Below the pieces are notes generated by a model that was not told the origin of the DNA, made no database searches, and saw nothing but the letters and a program-made list of their open reading frames with translations. This document shows positions 24,191 through 32,114 of a stretch of 64,000 nt of DNA, piece after piece. Numbering within the stretch: position 1 is the first letter of the stretch; the number at the start of each line of letters is the position of its first letter. Both the position numbers and the translations under genes were made by a program. Source of the DNA: Haemophilus sp. (GTDB taxonomy: Bacteria > Pseudomonadota > Gammaproteobacteria > Enterobacterales > Pasteurellaceae); the NCBI GenBank assembly GCA_019423025.1, contig JAHZCD010000004.1, positions 99,686-163,685 on the forward strand, in the 5' to 3' direction.

Positions 24191-26695
24191 TTGAAATACG
24201 ATCTCACTCAAGCCCGAAAATGTATCGAAACTCTAGATAAACGTCGTTTTGATCGTGCATTATTGGGCTCTGGTGATGCATTCCGACACATTGTCTCTTT
24301 GGTGCCGCTGTTGTTGCATCTTAATCATCCAGCTCTGCCGGGTTATGTGGAAGATGCCCCTGCAGGCATTGCCGATTTTATCCTTTCTAATTATCAGCAA
24401 AATTTTCTCTCAAAAGAACATCCTGAGCTTATTGAATACGTGCAAAGTGCGGTCAATTCTGATGCTGTTTTCGCACCGATCTTAGGTATCTATGTGATGG
24501 GCAGTTTTGGCTCCATTAGCCAAACCTCAGCTTCGGATTTGGATATTTGGATCTGCCATCAAGATGATTTATCTGAACAAGATCAGCAGCGCTTAGCGGA
24601 AAAAACGAAGAAAATCAGCCTATGGGCATCCACATTTCATGTGGAAATGCATTTTTATTTGATGACGCAAAAACGCTTCCGTAATGAACGTTATTCCGAT
24701 CCACTAACTAAAGAAAACAGTGGTTCAGCTCAATATATGTTGCTGTTGGAAGAATTTTATCGCTCCGCTGTACGTCTTGCTGGCAAGCCATTATTGTGGC
24801 TCCACTTGTGGGTGGAAGATGAAAAACAATATGAGGCCGAAGTTGCTCGTTTAGTCGCGGCTGGTGAGCTTAATTTAAATGATTGGGTGGATTTCGGTGG
24901 ATTAGGGCAATTCTCAGCCAGTGAATATTTTGGTGCAAGCTTATGGCAACTTTATAAAGGTATTGATTCACCTTATAAATCGGTGATGAAAATCTTGTTG
25001 TTGGAAACCTATGCCCAAGAATACCCAAATGCCCATTTAATTGCTCGTCAATTTAAAGAAGATTTACTTTCCGGTCGTAGTACCGCTGCACATCATTTTG
25101 ACCCTTATATCGCGATTTTAGAGAGAATTAGTCAATATTTGACCGCACATTCAGAATTTAAGCGTCTTGATTTCGTACGTTCTTGTTTTTATGTGAAAGC
25201 CACAGAAGACTTTGCGTTATATCACGCATCAAACTGGCGTATTTCTTATATGAAAATGATGGCTCAAGAATGGGGCTGGTCAAAAGAGCGCATTGAAGAG
25301 TTGGATCAGCGCCCAAATTGGAAAATCAAACGGGTGAAAGAAAGTCACAATAATTTGGTGAATTTCTTGATGATGAGTTATCGAAATCTGGTGGATTTTG
25401 CACGCAAACATAAAATTAATTCTAGTGTGATTCCACAAGATATTACGGTACTTTCTCGCAAACTTTATACTGCCTTTGAAGAATTACCGGGTAAAATTAC
25501 GTTACTAAACTCACAAATTTCCTATAACTTAACAGAAGAACACCTCACGTTCATCGAAGTTCACGGCAATAAGCGCTTTAAAGATGGTTGGTATATGGTA
25601 AATCAGCCGCCACACCACATTATGTTCTCGAAAGAACGTGTGATTGAATACGGCGAAAGTTTAAATAAAGTGGTTGCGTGGGCTTATTTTAATCGCTTGT
25701 TGACGGCTGAAACCCATTTGCACTTAATTAGCCAAAATATCGACCAACTTACTTTACGTAATTTTGTGGCTGATTTGCGGTTATTTTTTCCGCATACAAA
25801 TAGCCAAGTTCCGACAAATGAGGCACTTTCTTCGCAGTGCGAAATCCGTGATTTGTTTATTGCGGTGAATTTGGTGAATGACCCAACAGCGCAAGTCGAA
25901 GAGCTTAAATCAAATATTTCGCCAAGTGATTTATTCAGTTTTGGTCAGTTAGAACAGAGTTTGGTAGGAAGCATTGATTTCACTTACCGTAATGTGTGGA
26001 ATGAAATTCGAACCTTACATTTTGAAGGGCAGAATGCGATTTTGCTTGCCTTAAAAGTGCTTTCTAATAAAATTGATCAAGGTGTGAATCAGCCTCGTTC
26101 TATACAGGTTTTCTGTTACAGTAAACACTACAACCGCACATTGCGAAACTTAGTGAGCGTACTTGTAAATCGTTGTATCAGTATTCAATTAGGGGATAGC
26201 CGCCCAACAACTCATTCTCGTCTGCGGGTAGCGGGGAAAAACTGGCAATTCTTTTTTGAAGAAAAAGGGATCAGCTTGCAACCTATTGAAGGCGGAAAAG
26301 AAAGTGCGGACAATTTTGAAGACGTTTTACCAACCCAGTTGGAAGAGAAAGAGATTATCCCAGAAGCACGTCGGTATCCACCTGAAATTGATTTGTTTGC
26401 CAGTGAAGGTTTTTTACAATTCTTCTTTGAAGATAATGCCGATAATAGCTTTAACGTCTATTTGTTAGATGAGAAGAACCGTCTCGAAATTTATCGTCAA
26501 TGTGAAGGTTCGAAAGATGATAAAGTACGCGAAATAAATCGTATTTATCAATCGCTTGGCTCAAATGATTGTGAAAATCCATATAAAATGGTGCAACGGA
26601 ATTTTAATTACCCGCAATTTTATCAATTGCACTCAACTGAAAGCGGCATGCGTATTATGCCGTTCAAATTTAAAAGCAAAAGGACTTGCGAATAG
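24191..26695 (+). CDS. cyaA: Class I adenylate cyclase
   Basis: An 834-aa enterobacterial-type adenylate cyclase making cAMP for CRP. Seen: the catalytic nucleotidyltransferase-like segment YVMGSFGSISQTSASDLDIW (about 97-116) with the G-S...D-x-D pattern, and the C-terminal regulatory half through which the PTS component EIIA-Glc acts in E. coli. The start is a TTG at 24191 after GTAGGAAG; E. coli cyaA also starts with a UUG that limits its synthesis, so a low initiation rate may be conserved. In Haemophilus, cAMP-CRP also switches on competence genes. It is divergent from hemC. Length is close to the E. coli enzyme (848 aa). Confidence 0.93.
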   Translation: MKYDLTQARKCIETLDKRRFDRALLGSGDAFRHIVSLVPLLLHLNHPALPGYVEDAPAGIADFILSNYQQNFLSKEHPELIEYVQSAVNSDAVFAPILGIYVMGSFGSISQTSASDLDIWICHQDDLSEQDQQRLAEKTKKISLWASTFHVEMHFYLMTQKRFRNERYSDPLTKENSGSAQYMLLLEEFYRSAVRLAGKPLLWLHLWVEDEKQYEAEVARLVAAGELNLNDWVDFGGLGQFSASEYFGASLWQLYKGIDSPYKSVMKILLLETYAQEYPNAHLIARQFKEDLLSGRSTAAHHFDPYIAILERISQYLTAHSEFKRLDFVRSCFYVKATEDFALYHASNWRISYMKMMAQEWGWSKERIEELDQRPNWKIKRVKESHNNLVNFLMMSYRNLVDFARKHKINSSVIPQDITVLSRKLYTAFEELPGKITLLNSQISYNLTEEHLTFIEVHGNKRFKDGWYMVNQPPHHIMFSKERVIEYGESLNKVVAWAYFNRLLTAETHLHLISQNIDQLTLRNFVADLRLFFPHTNSQVPTNEALSSQCEIRDLFIAVNLVNDPTAQVEELKSNISPSDLFSFGQLEQSLVGSIDFTYRNVWNEIRTLHFEGQNAILLALKVLSNKIDQGVNQPRSIQVFCYSKHYNRTLRNLVSVLVNRCISIQLGDSRPTTHSRLRVAGKNWQFFFEEKGISLQPIEGGKESADNFEDVLPTQLEEKEIIPEARRYPPEIDLFASEGFLQFFFEDNADNSFNVYLLDEKNRLEIYRQCEGSKDDKVREINRIYQSLGSNDCENPYKMVQRNFNYPQFYQLHSTESGMRIMPFKFKSKRTCE

Positions 26696-26716
26696 CGACA
26701 TCAAAACAAGCATTGT

Positions 26717-26730
26717 TTGAGATAAATCAA
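26717..26730 (+). promoter_or_regulatory. FNR-like box upstream of narP
   Basis: TTGAGATAAATCAA matches the FNR consensus TTGAT-N4-ATCAA at nine of ten positions. A possible -10 (TAGAAT, 26773-26778) would place the box near -61.5. It suggests anaerobic control of narP; both assignments are inferred. Confidence 0.4.
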
Positions 26731-26873
26731 GTTTATCTGCAAATATGCATTGGAAGATGGGCAAAATCCCGATAGAATCCCTCGGTCAAAAATCTATTGA
26801 GAAGTAATCTAAGGCAGTGGATGTTTTGCCTTCAGGTAATAGAATGGTGTCCGCTTATCTCTTGGAGAAAATT

Positions 26874-27503
26874 ATGCAAGAAAAGTTAAAAGTATTAATT
26901 ATCGACGATCATCCATTAATGCGTCGTGGTATCAAACAATTAGTTGAATTAGAAGAGAATTTTGAAGTTGTCGCTGATGTAGGAAGCGGTACAGAAGGCA
27001 TTTCCATTGCGATTCAAGAATCGCCCGATTTAATCATTTTAGATCTTAATATGAAAGGCCTTTCAGGTTTAGATACTCTTAAAGGCTTGCGTGCAGAAGG
27101 TGTTGATGCGCGAATTTTGATCTTAACCGTGTCTGATGCGAAAAATGATATTTTCACTCTCATCGATGCGGGTGCTGATGGCTATTTATTGAAAGATACT
27201 GAGCCAGATGTGCTACTTGAGCAAATTAAACGTATTGCACAAGGTGAAGTGATTTTAAGTGATTCGATTAAAAATCTTCTTTTAGAACGCAAACATACTG
27301 TTGATCCAATGGATTCACTCACCGATCGTGAAATGGATGTATTACGTTTAATCGCAACAGGTTTATCTAATAAACAAATTGCGGGCCAACTTTTCATTTC
27401 TGAAGAAACGGTTAAAGTGCACATTCGTAACTTACTTCGTAAACTTAACGTTCACTCACGCGTTGCCGCAACTGTCTTGTTCTTTGAACGAAATGGTCGA
27501 TAG
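26874..27503 (+). CDS. narP: Nitrate/nitrite response regulator NarP
   Basis: A 209-aa two-component regulator: receiver domain (about 5-120; D-D at 12-13 in IIDDHP, phospho-acceptor Asp in LIILDLNMKG, Lys in LLKDTEP) and a LuxR-type helix-turn-helix (about 148-205; LTDREMDVLRLIATGLSNKQ, then EETVKVHI). Haemophilus species carry NarP with the sensor NarQ and no NarL. NarQ is not in this window. ATG 26874 follows TTGGAG; an ATG at 26821 would add an unlikely extension. Confidence 0.9.
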   Translation: MQEKLKVLIIDDHPLMRRGIKQLVELEENFEVVADVGSGTEGISIAIQESPDLIILDLNMKGLSGLDTLKGLRAEGVDARILILTVSDAKNDIFTLIDAGADGYLLKDTEPDVLLEQIKRIAQGEVILSDSIKNLLLERKHTVDPMDSLTDREMDVLRLIATGLSNKQIAGQLFISEETVKVHIRNLLRKLNVHSRVAATVLFFERNGR

Positions 27504-27520
27504 GCAAATTTCAAACGATA

Positions 27521-27552
27521 AAAAAGAGCGGTTTTTTTAACCGCTCTTTTTG
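27521..27552. terminator. Bidirectional terminator between narP and yibQ
   Basis: AAAAAAGAGCGGTT-TTTTT-AACCGCTCTTTTT: stem with U-tract in both directions between converging genes. The stem resembles an uptake signal with one change (GAGCGGT for GTGCGGT). Confidence 0.8.
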
Positions 27553-28395
27553 TTACCTCGGCACGCCCCGTAATAAAGGGATTGGCTCAAACGGTGCAAC
27601 TGAAGTTGGCGCAGGAATATCATTAAAAATTAAGATAAATGGTTTAGGTGGCAAGATTTTTTCATTTCGCCACAAGCTTCCCATACCCACCAATTGAATA
27701 TCATCGGGTAAATTTTTTATTCCCGATTTTAATACGGCTACGGTATTTGGACGAGGGTGTCCAATAGCAATAGCCGTGCCATGTTTACGTGCATATTGGA
27801 TTGCATTTTGAAATTGGCGTTGAACATCCGCCAAATTATCACTGTCATCTAAAAACACATGGCGATCTAATACACGTATGCCTTGTTCTTTTGCTATTTT
27901 TCCCGCAACTGATTTTCCGATAGTACGGCTATCTAAAAAAAATAAATGCTGCTCGCGAAGTGCGGTCATTAAATAAGTCATTAATGTGGCATCGGCCGTG
28001 GCTGCACTGCCCATATGATTATTCATTCCTATAGCGTTTGGCACAATAGATTTAGCTTTTTTTACTCGCTCATTCACTTGCGCTTCGGACAAGCCTAAAG
28101 TCAAACCACCTTCCTCAATTTTAATATTGCTGACCGGTTGCATCGGCATATGAATAAGAATATCGTGATTTTGCGCTTTCGCTTGCTGATTGCGAATTTT
28201 GGCATAGGGTGCAGCAGGAATGATGGCGACAGAGATTTCTTTTGGCATCGCTAAAATTTCTGCATCTTCTTTCGGATGATAGCCAATGTCATCAATCACA
28301 ATGGCTAACTTGCCTTGTGCAAAAGTAAATGCAGAGAAAAGTGCGGTTGAAAAAATAATCGTATTTTTGACCGCACTTTGAAAGAACCTTGCCAT
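27553..28395 (-). CDS. yibQ: Divergent polysaccharide deacetylase family protein (YibQ)
   Basis: A 280-aa exported protein with a signal peptide ending AFTFAQ. The mature part starts KLAIVIDDIGYHP, the D-D motif of the divergent (YibQ/DUF610) NodB-like deacetylase fold, with GMNNHMGSAAT and AIAIGHPRP. Activity of the family is unproven; a role in the cell wall is suggested by constant linkage to envC. Its ATG overlaps the envC stop by one base (TAATG). Two uptake signals in opposite orientation lie in the signal-peptide codons (about 28339 and 28371). Confidence 0.88.
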   Translation of the reverse strand: MARFFQSAVKNTIIFSTALFSAFTFAQGKLAIVIDDIGYHPKEDAEILAMPKEISVAIIPAAPYAKIRNQQAKAQNHDILIHMPMQPVSNIKIEEGGLTLGLSEAQVNERVKKAKSIVPNAIGMNNHMGSAATADATLMTYLMTALREQHLFFLDSRTIGKSVAGKIAKEQGIRVLDRHVFLDDSDNLADVQRQFQNAIQYARKHGTAIAIGHPRPNTVAVLKSGIKNLPDDIQLVGMGSLWRNEKILPPKPFILIFNDIPAPTSVAPFEPIPLLRGVPR

Positions 28396-29627
28396 TATTT
28401 AATCCACCCAGCCGGATTCACAGGCACTCCTTTACGGCTAATTCCAAAGTAAAGCGCCGGTTTTGAGAGCTCACCCGTATTACCCACTTGTGCGATGGTT
28501 TGTCCTGCAGACACGAGCTGACCTTGTTTCACAAATACCGCTTGGTTGAAACCATACAAACTCAAGTCGCTGTCACCGTGCTTCACAATCACCATATAAC
28601 CATAGCCATTAAGATGACCCGCTAGAATGACACGACCACTTGCAATGGCTTTTACCGCGGTACCTGTTGGTGCACCGATAACCATACCTTTCCAGCGCAC
28701 TTCACCCGCTTGGATTGAACCAAAGGAATACAACGTCGGGCCGGAAACCGGGCGACTGTATTGACGAGCTGCCGTACCTAAACCACTGGTGCTATTAATC
28801 AACTTACGTTCTTGATCAGTTGGTTGATAAGGTTTTGAGGTCCGTTTTTCTTCCTCTTGTTTTTTCTGAGCAAGAGCTTCACGCTCACGTTGTTCTTGTT
28901 GGCGAGCGGCTTGTTCAGCACGTTGAATTTCTTGGCGAAGGGCATTTTCGTTAGCTTTCAACGTTTCCAGTTTGTTCTGATCTTTCGTTAAGTTTTTGTT
29001 GAGTTCATTTAACGTAGATTGGCGTTCTTGTTGCGCTTTTTGTAATTCTTGTTGTTGTTTCTTTTGCGTAGAAAGTTGATCGCGATGATTTTTTTGTTGC
29101 CCTGAAATCGCTTCACGTTGTTTCGCTAAATTCTCTTGTGTCGCTTTCAGATTGTTAATCATATCAATGCGAACTTGGTTTAAATGCTGATAATACACTT
29201 TCATGCGTTCCGCTTTTTTCGCATCTTCTGAAAGCATTCTTTCCAAGGTAGAAGGATTTACGCCTGAGCGATAAATGGCATCTATTTGTTGGGCGAGCTT
29301 CGCTTTTTGCACGCGCTCTTGCTTTTCTAATTGCTTGATTTGCTTTTCGGTTTCCGCCATTTGCTTGCGGATTTCTTTTAAGCTTAATTCTGTTTCACGT
29401 AATTCACCGACAACGCTATTAATTTTGCTTTCTTGATCTTTAAGACTAGCTTGGAGTTTAGCTTGTGCGCGTTTTTGCTCGGCGATCTTCGATTCTTGTT
29501 GTTTAATTTGTTTTTGAATTTGATTGAGATCGTTGCCTTGCGCGAAAGATGAAAAGCCAAGCAGACCGCAAGCAAAAAGAGCGGTCAGTTTTGATAAGAT
29601 TTTTTTTCTACAATTGCTTTGCTGCAT
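28395..29627 (-). CDS. envC: Murein hydrolase activator EnvC
   Basis: A 410-aa periplasmic activator of the amidases AmiA and AmiB at the division septum. Seen: signal peptide (ALFACGLLGFSSFAQG), two long coiled-coil stretches (about 32-270, very rich in Gln, Glu, Lys), and a C-terminal LytM domain (about 290-410; GTAVKAIASGRVILAGHLNGY, written here only as a landmark of the fold's start). The metal ligands of active M23 peptidases are missing: the expected H-x-H reads ALYF and the YxH reads YGFN. So it should be catalytically inert, as in E. coli EnvC. Operon with yibQ; separated from divergent gpmA by 187 bp. Confidence 0.92.
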   Translation of the reverse strand: MQQSNCRKKILSKLTALFACGLLGFSSFAQGNDLNQIQKQIKQQESKIAEQKRAQAKLQASLKDQESKINSVVGELRETELSLKEIRKQMAETEKQIKQLEKQERVQKAKLAQQIDAIYRSGVNPSTLERMLSEDAKKAERMKVYYQHLNQVRIDMINNLKATQENLAKQREAISGQQKNHRDQLSTQKKQQQELQKAQQERQSTLNELNKNLTKDQNKLETLKANENALRQEIQRAEQAARQQEQREREALAQKKQEEEKRTSKPYQPTDQERKLINSTSGLGTAARQYSRPVSGPTLYSFGSIQAGEVRWKGMVIGAPTGTAVKAIASGRVILAGHLNGYGYMVIVKHGDSDLSLYGFNQAVFVKQGQLVSAGQTIAQVGNTGELSKPALYFGISRKGVPVNPAGWIK

Positions 29628-29814
29628 ACATCTAAACTTGAGAGAAATTAAGGGACGAATAAAGCTTAAATACTAGCATTATTTTTGAGTGGCTAAAAGT
29701 TTACAGACGATTTTTTGCGAAAGATCAGTAAATGCCGCCTTTTTACTTTTAAACATAACGATTTTTTGCTATAACAGAGCCATTCATTTTTTTATTAATA
29801 CTTAGGAGATCCTT

Positions 29815-30498
29815 ATGGAATTAGTATTCATTCGTCACGGTTTCAGTGAGTGGAACGCAAAAAATTTATTCACCGGTTGGCGTGATGTGAATTTAACCGA
29901 GCGCGGTGTAGAAGAAGCAAAAGCGGCTGGTAGAAAATTGTTCGAGAAAGGCTATGAGTTCGATATCGCCTTTACCTCTGTTTTAACTCGTGCAATCAAA
30001 ACCTGTAACATCGTGTTAGAAGAATCTCACCAATTATGGATTCCTCAAGTGAAAAACTGGCGTTTAAATGAGCGTCACTACGGTGCATTACAAGGCTTAG
30101 ATAAAAAAGAAACCGCAGAACAATACGGTGACGAACAAGTTCATATCTGGCGTCGTTCTTATGATATTTCTCCTCCAGATTTAGATCCAAAAGATCCAAA
30201 CTCTGCACATAACGACCGTCGTTATGCAAACATCCCATCTGATGTGGTACCAAACGCAGAAAACTTAAAATTAACCTTAGAACGTGCATTACCATTCTGG
30301 GAAGATCAAATTGCACCTGCAATGCTTTCTGGTAAACGTGTTTTAGTGGTGGCACATGGTAACTCACTTCGTGCATTAGCAAAACACATCATCGGTATTT
30401 CTGATGCGGAAATTATGGATTTTGAAATCCCAACCGGTCAACCGTTAGTGTTAAAACTTGACGATAAATTAAACTACGTAGAACACTACTATCTTTAA
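29815..30498 (+). CDS. gpmA: 2,3-bisphosphoglycerate-dependent phosphoglycerate mutase
   Basis: A 227-aa glycolytic enzyme interconverting 3- and 2-phosphoglycerate. Seen: RHGFSEWN with the phospho-accepting His8, LNERHYGALQG, and VVAHGNSLRAL with the second catalytic histidine. Phe after RHG replaces the Glu or Gln usual in E. coli and eukaryotes, and is as I recall it from H. influenzae. Length is slightly shorter than E. coli (250 aa), typical of the group. ATG follows TAGGAG. Confidence 0.95.
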   Translation: MELVFIRHGFSEWNAKNLFTGWRDVNLTERGVEEAKAAGRKLFEKGYEFDIAFTSVLTRAIKTCNIVLEESHQLWIPQVKNWRLNERHYGALQGLDKKETAEQYGDEQVHIWRRSYDISPPDLDPKDPNSAHNDRRYANIPSDVVPNAENLKLTLERALPFWEDQIAPAMLSGKRVLVVAHGNSLRALAKHIIGISDAEIMDFEIPTGQPLVLKLDDKLNYVEHYYL

Positions 30499-30513
30499 TT
30501 TATAAATGATTTC

Positions 30514-30543
30514 AAAGTGCGGTTAATTTTGACCGCACTTTTT
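30514..30543 (+). terminator. Uptake-sequence pair terminator after gpmA
   Basis: AAAGTGCGGT-TAATTTTG-ACCGCACTTT followed by TTTG, 15 bases past the gpmA stop. Confidence 0.8.
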
Positions 30544-30561
30544 GTTTAAGGAGAATAAAGG

Positions 30562-31371
30562 ATGAAAAAATTACTCGCAGTGATTTTTGCCTTGTTACCT
30601 GCTTTGGCCTTTGCAGCATCGCCAAATCATACGGCAAAATCAACTCAAACCCAGTCAGTGAAAACAGCAGTTAAAAAAGTGGAAGCCAAGAAAGCCACTA
30701 CGCCTAAAACCGTAGCTAAAACAGCGAAAAAGAAAGCCGATGCCCAAAAAGCAGAAGCGAAAAAGCCAGCTAAAATTGTCGAAGCGAAAAAAGCGATAAC
30801 GAAAAAAGAAAAAATAAAAAATAAAACGACAAATAAAGCCGATAAAGCAGAGCCGACAAAAACGAAAGGCAAACAGCCAGTAGAAAAAGCTAAGCAAACG
30901 GCAGTAAAAGACAAAAAGACGGCAGCGAAAAGCAAGCAAAGTACCGTTAAAGAATCCGCTAAACCTGAAAAGGTGATTGCTAAAAAAACACCCGCGGTTA
31001 AAACCGAAGTGAAGAAAGCGGAACCAAAAGCTGTTGAAAAAGTGACTGAAAAGAAAGTCGATACTGTCGCACAAAAAACAGCGAGTATGGTGACAAAATC
31101 CGTCGTCGTACCAAGATGTAACGATTCAAAAGTTTTTGCGGTATTATCTGATGCCTTCAAAAAACAAGGTGCTGCGACTAACACCCAAATGACAGTGAAA
31201 CAAATCACGCAAGCCCGTGAAACGCAATCTTATCCACAACAAGGCATTCGCAGCTGTAATGCGATAGTGGAAACCAACGGCGTTAAATATGTCACCGATT
31301 ACAGCATTATCTTGAATGATAAAGGCTTCTTCGTGCAAGTTGAAAACGCACAACCCGCTCAACGTTTCTAA
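30562..31371 (+). CDS. Exported lysine-rich, histone H1-like protein
   Basis: A 269-aa protein with a clear signal peptide (LLAVIFALLPALAFAA, cut near residue 19). Residues about 24-180 are almost wholly Lys, Ala, Thr, Glu, Val in KKVEAKKAT-type repeats, highly basic and unfolded-looking, like histone H1 tails. Residues about 182-265 form a compact C-terminal domain with two cysteines (C186 in PRCNDSK and C232 in SCNAIV), able to form a disulfide in the periplasm. No named family was recognised. Possible roles are binding DNA, LPS or peptidoglycan; none is shown. The strong SD AAGGAG lies upstream. It sits alone between gpmA and the converging rluE. Confidence 0.7.
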   Translation: MKKLLAVIFALLPALAFAASPNHTAKSTQTQSVKTAVKKVEAKKATTPKTVAKTAKKKADAQKAEAKKPAKIVEAKKAITKKEKIKNKTTNKADKAEPTKTKGKQPVEKAKQTAVKDKKTAAKSKQSTVKESAKPEKVIAKKTPAVKTEVKKAEPKAVEKVTEKKVDTVAQKTASMVTKSVVVPRCNDSKVFAVLSDAFKKQGAATNTQMTVKQITQARETQSYPQQGIRSCNAIVETNGVKYVTDYSIILNDKGFFVQVENAQPAQRF

Positions 31372-31373
31372 TC

Positions 31374-32060
31374 TTAATGTGCGTTGTTCAAATGAAGTTG
31401 TTTGAATAACGCACGCATTTCTTCTTCATTCAAACAGCGATATTCACCATTACTTAATCCATCAAGTGTTAAATGGCTCATTTGATAACGGATAAGTCGT
31501 AATGTCGGAAAGCCGATATGTGCCGTCATTCTACGCACTTGTCGATTACGCCCTTCACTAATTTTGATTTCCAACCAGCTCGTCGGAATATTTTGGCGTT
31601 CACGAATAGGCGGATTCCGAGGCCAGAGAAAATCCGGTTCTGAAATCAACCGCACTTTTGCCAGCTTCGTCATCCCATCTTTCAATTCAACACCTTGACG
31701 AAGCTTGTCTAAGTCTGCCTCCTCAGGAATCCCTTCCACTTGCACAAAATACGTTTTTTCTGTTTTAAACTTTGGATCTGCCAAACGATGTTGCACTTCG
31801 CCATTATTCGTTAAAATCAGCAGCCCTTCACTATCACGATCCAATCGTCCTGCCGCGTACACATTAGGAATAGCAATAAAATCTTTTAATGTAGCTCGGC
31901 CATTTTCATCAGTAAATTGGGTCAGTACATCAAAAGGTTTATTAAATAAAACAACGATTGTTTGTTCTAATGTAAGTGGCTTTGCTTTTGGCTTAAATGA
32001 ACGAGTAGGTTTTGCCGTTCGTTTGGTTGTAAATGAGCGAGAAGGGAAAGGTTTCGACAT
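31374..32060 (-). CDS. rluE: 23S rRNA pseudouridine synthase RluE
   Basis: A 228-aa enzyme that makes pseudouridine 2457 in 23S rRNA. Seen: VVLFNKPFDVLTQFTDE, the catalytic motif GRLDRDSEGLL with Asp74, FLWPRNPPIRERQNIPTSWL and EGRNRQVRRMTAHIGFPTLR, all matching E. coli RluE rather than RsuA or RluB. The basic N-terminal extension (about 1-30, Ser/Thr/Lys/Pro) is unstructured. It ends two bases from the converging lysine-rich gene with no terminator between them. Confidence 0.93.
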   Translation of the reverse strand: MSKPFPSRSFTTKRTAKPTRSFKPKAKPLTLEQTIVVLFNKPFDVLTQFTDENGRATLKDFIAIPNVYAAGRLDRDSEGLLILTNNGEVQHRLADPKFKTEKTYFVQVEGIPEEADLDKLRQGVELKDGMTKLAKVRLISEPDFLWPRNPPIRERQNIPTSWLEIKISEGRNRQVRRMTAHIGFPTLRLIRYQMSHLTLDGLSNGEYRCLNEEEMRALFKQLHLNNAH

Positions 32061-32083
32061 ATTATTTGTTCAGTAAAAAGAGA

Positions 32084-32111
32084 AAAAAGGCGGATTTTAC
32101 TCCGCCCTTTT
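32084..32111 (-). terminator. Terminator of the autotransporter gene
   Basis: AAAAGGCGGA and TCCGCCCTTTT form a stem with one bulge; an A-run on the left gives a U-tract in the leftward transcript. It lies just past the autotransporter stop. Confidence 0.7.
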
Positions 32112-32114
32112 ATA

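Noticed and set aside
28395..28800. EnvC as an active peptidase
   Set aside because: The HxH and other metal ligands are absent, as expected of an activator.
29821..29850. Inactivating change in GpmA (Phe after RHG)
   Set aside because: The catalytic His and Arg are kept, and the variant is typical of the Haemophilus protein as I recall it.
30645..31208. A 187-aa antisense frame opposite the lysine-rich gene
   Set aside because: It mirrors the low-complexity AAA/GCC-rich codons, giving Phe/Ala/Val-rich nonsense; no SD and no family.
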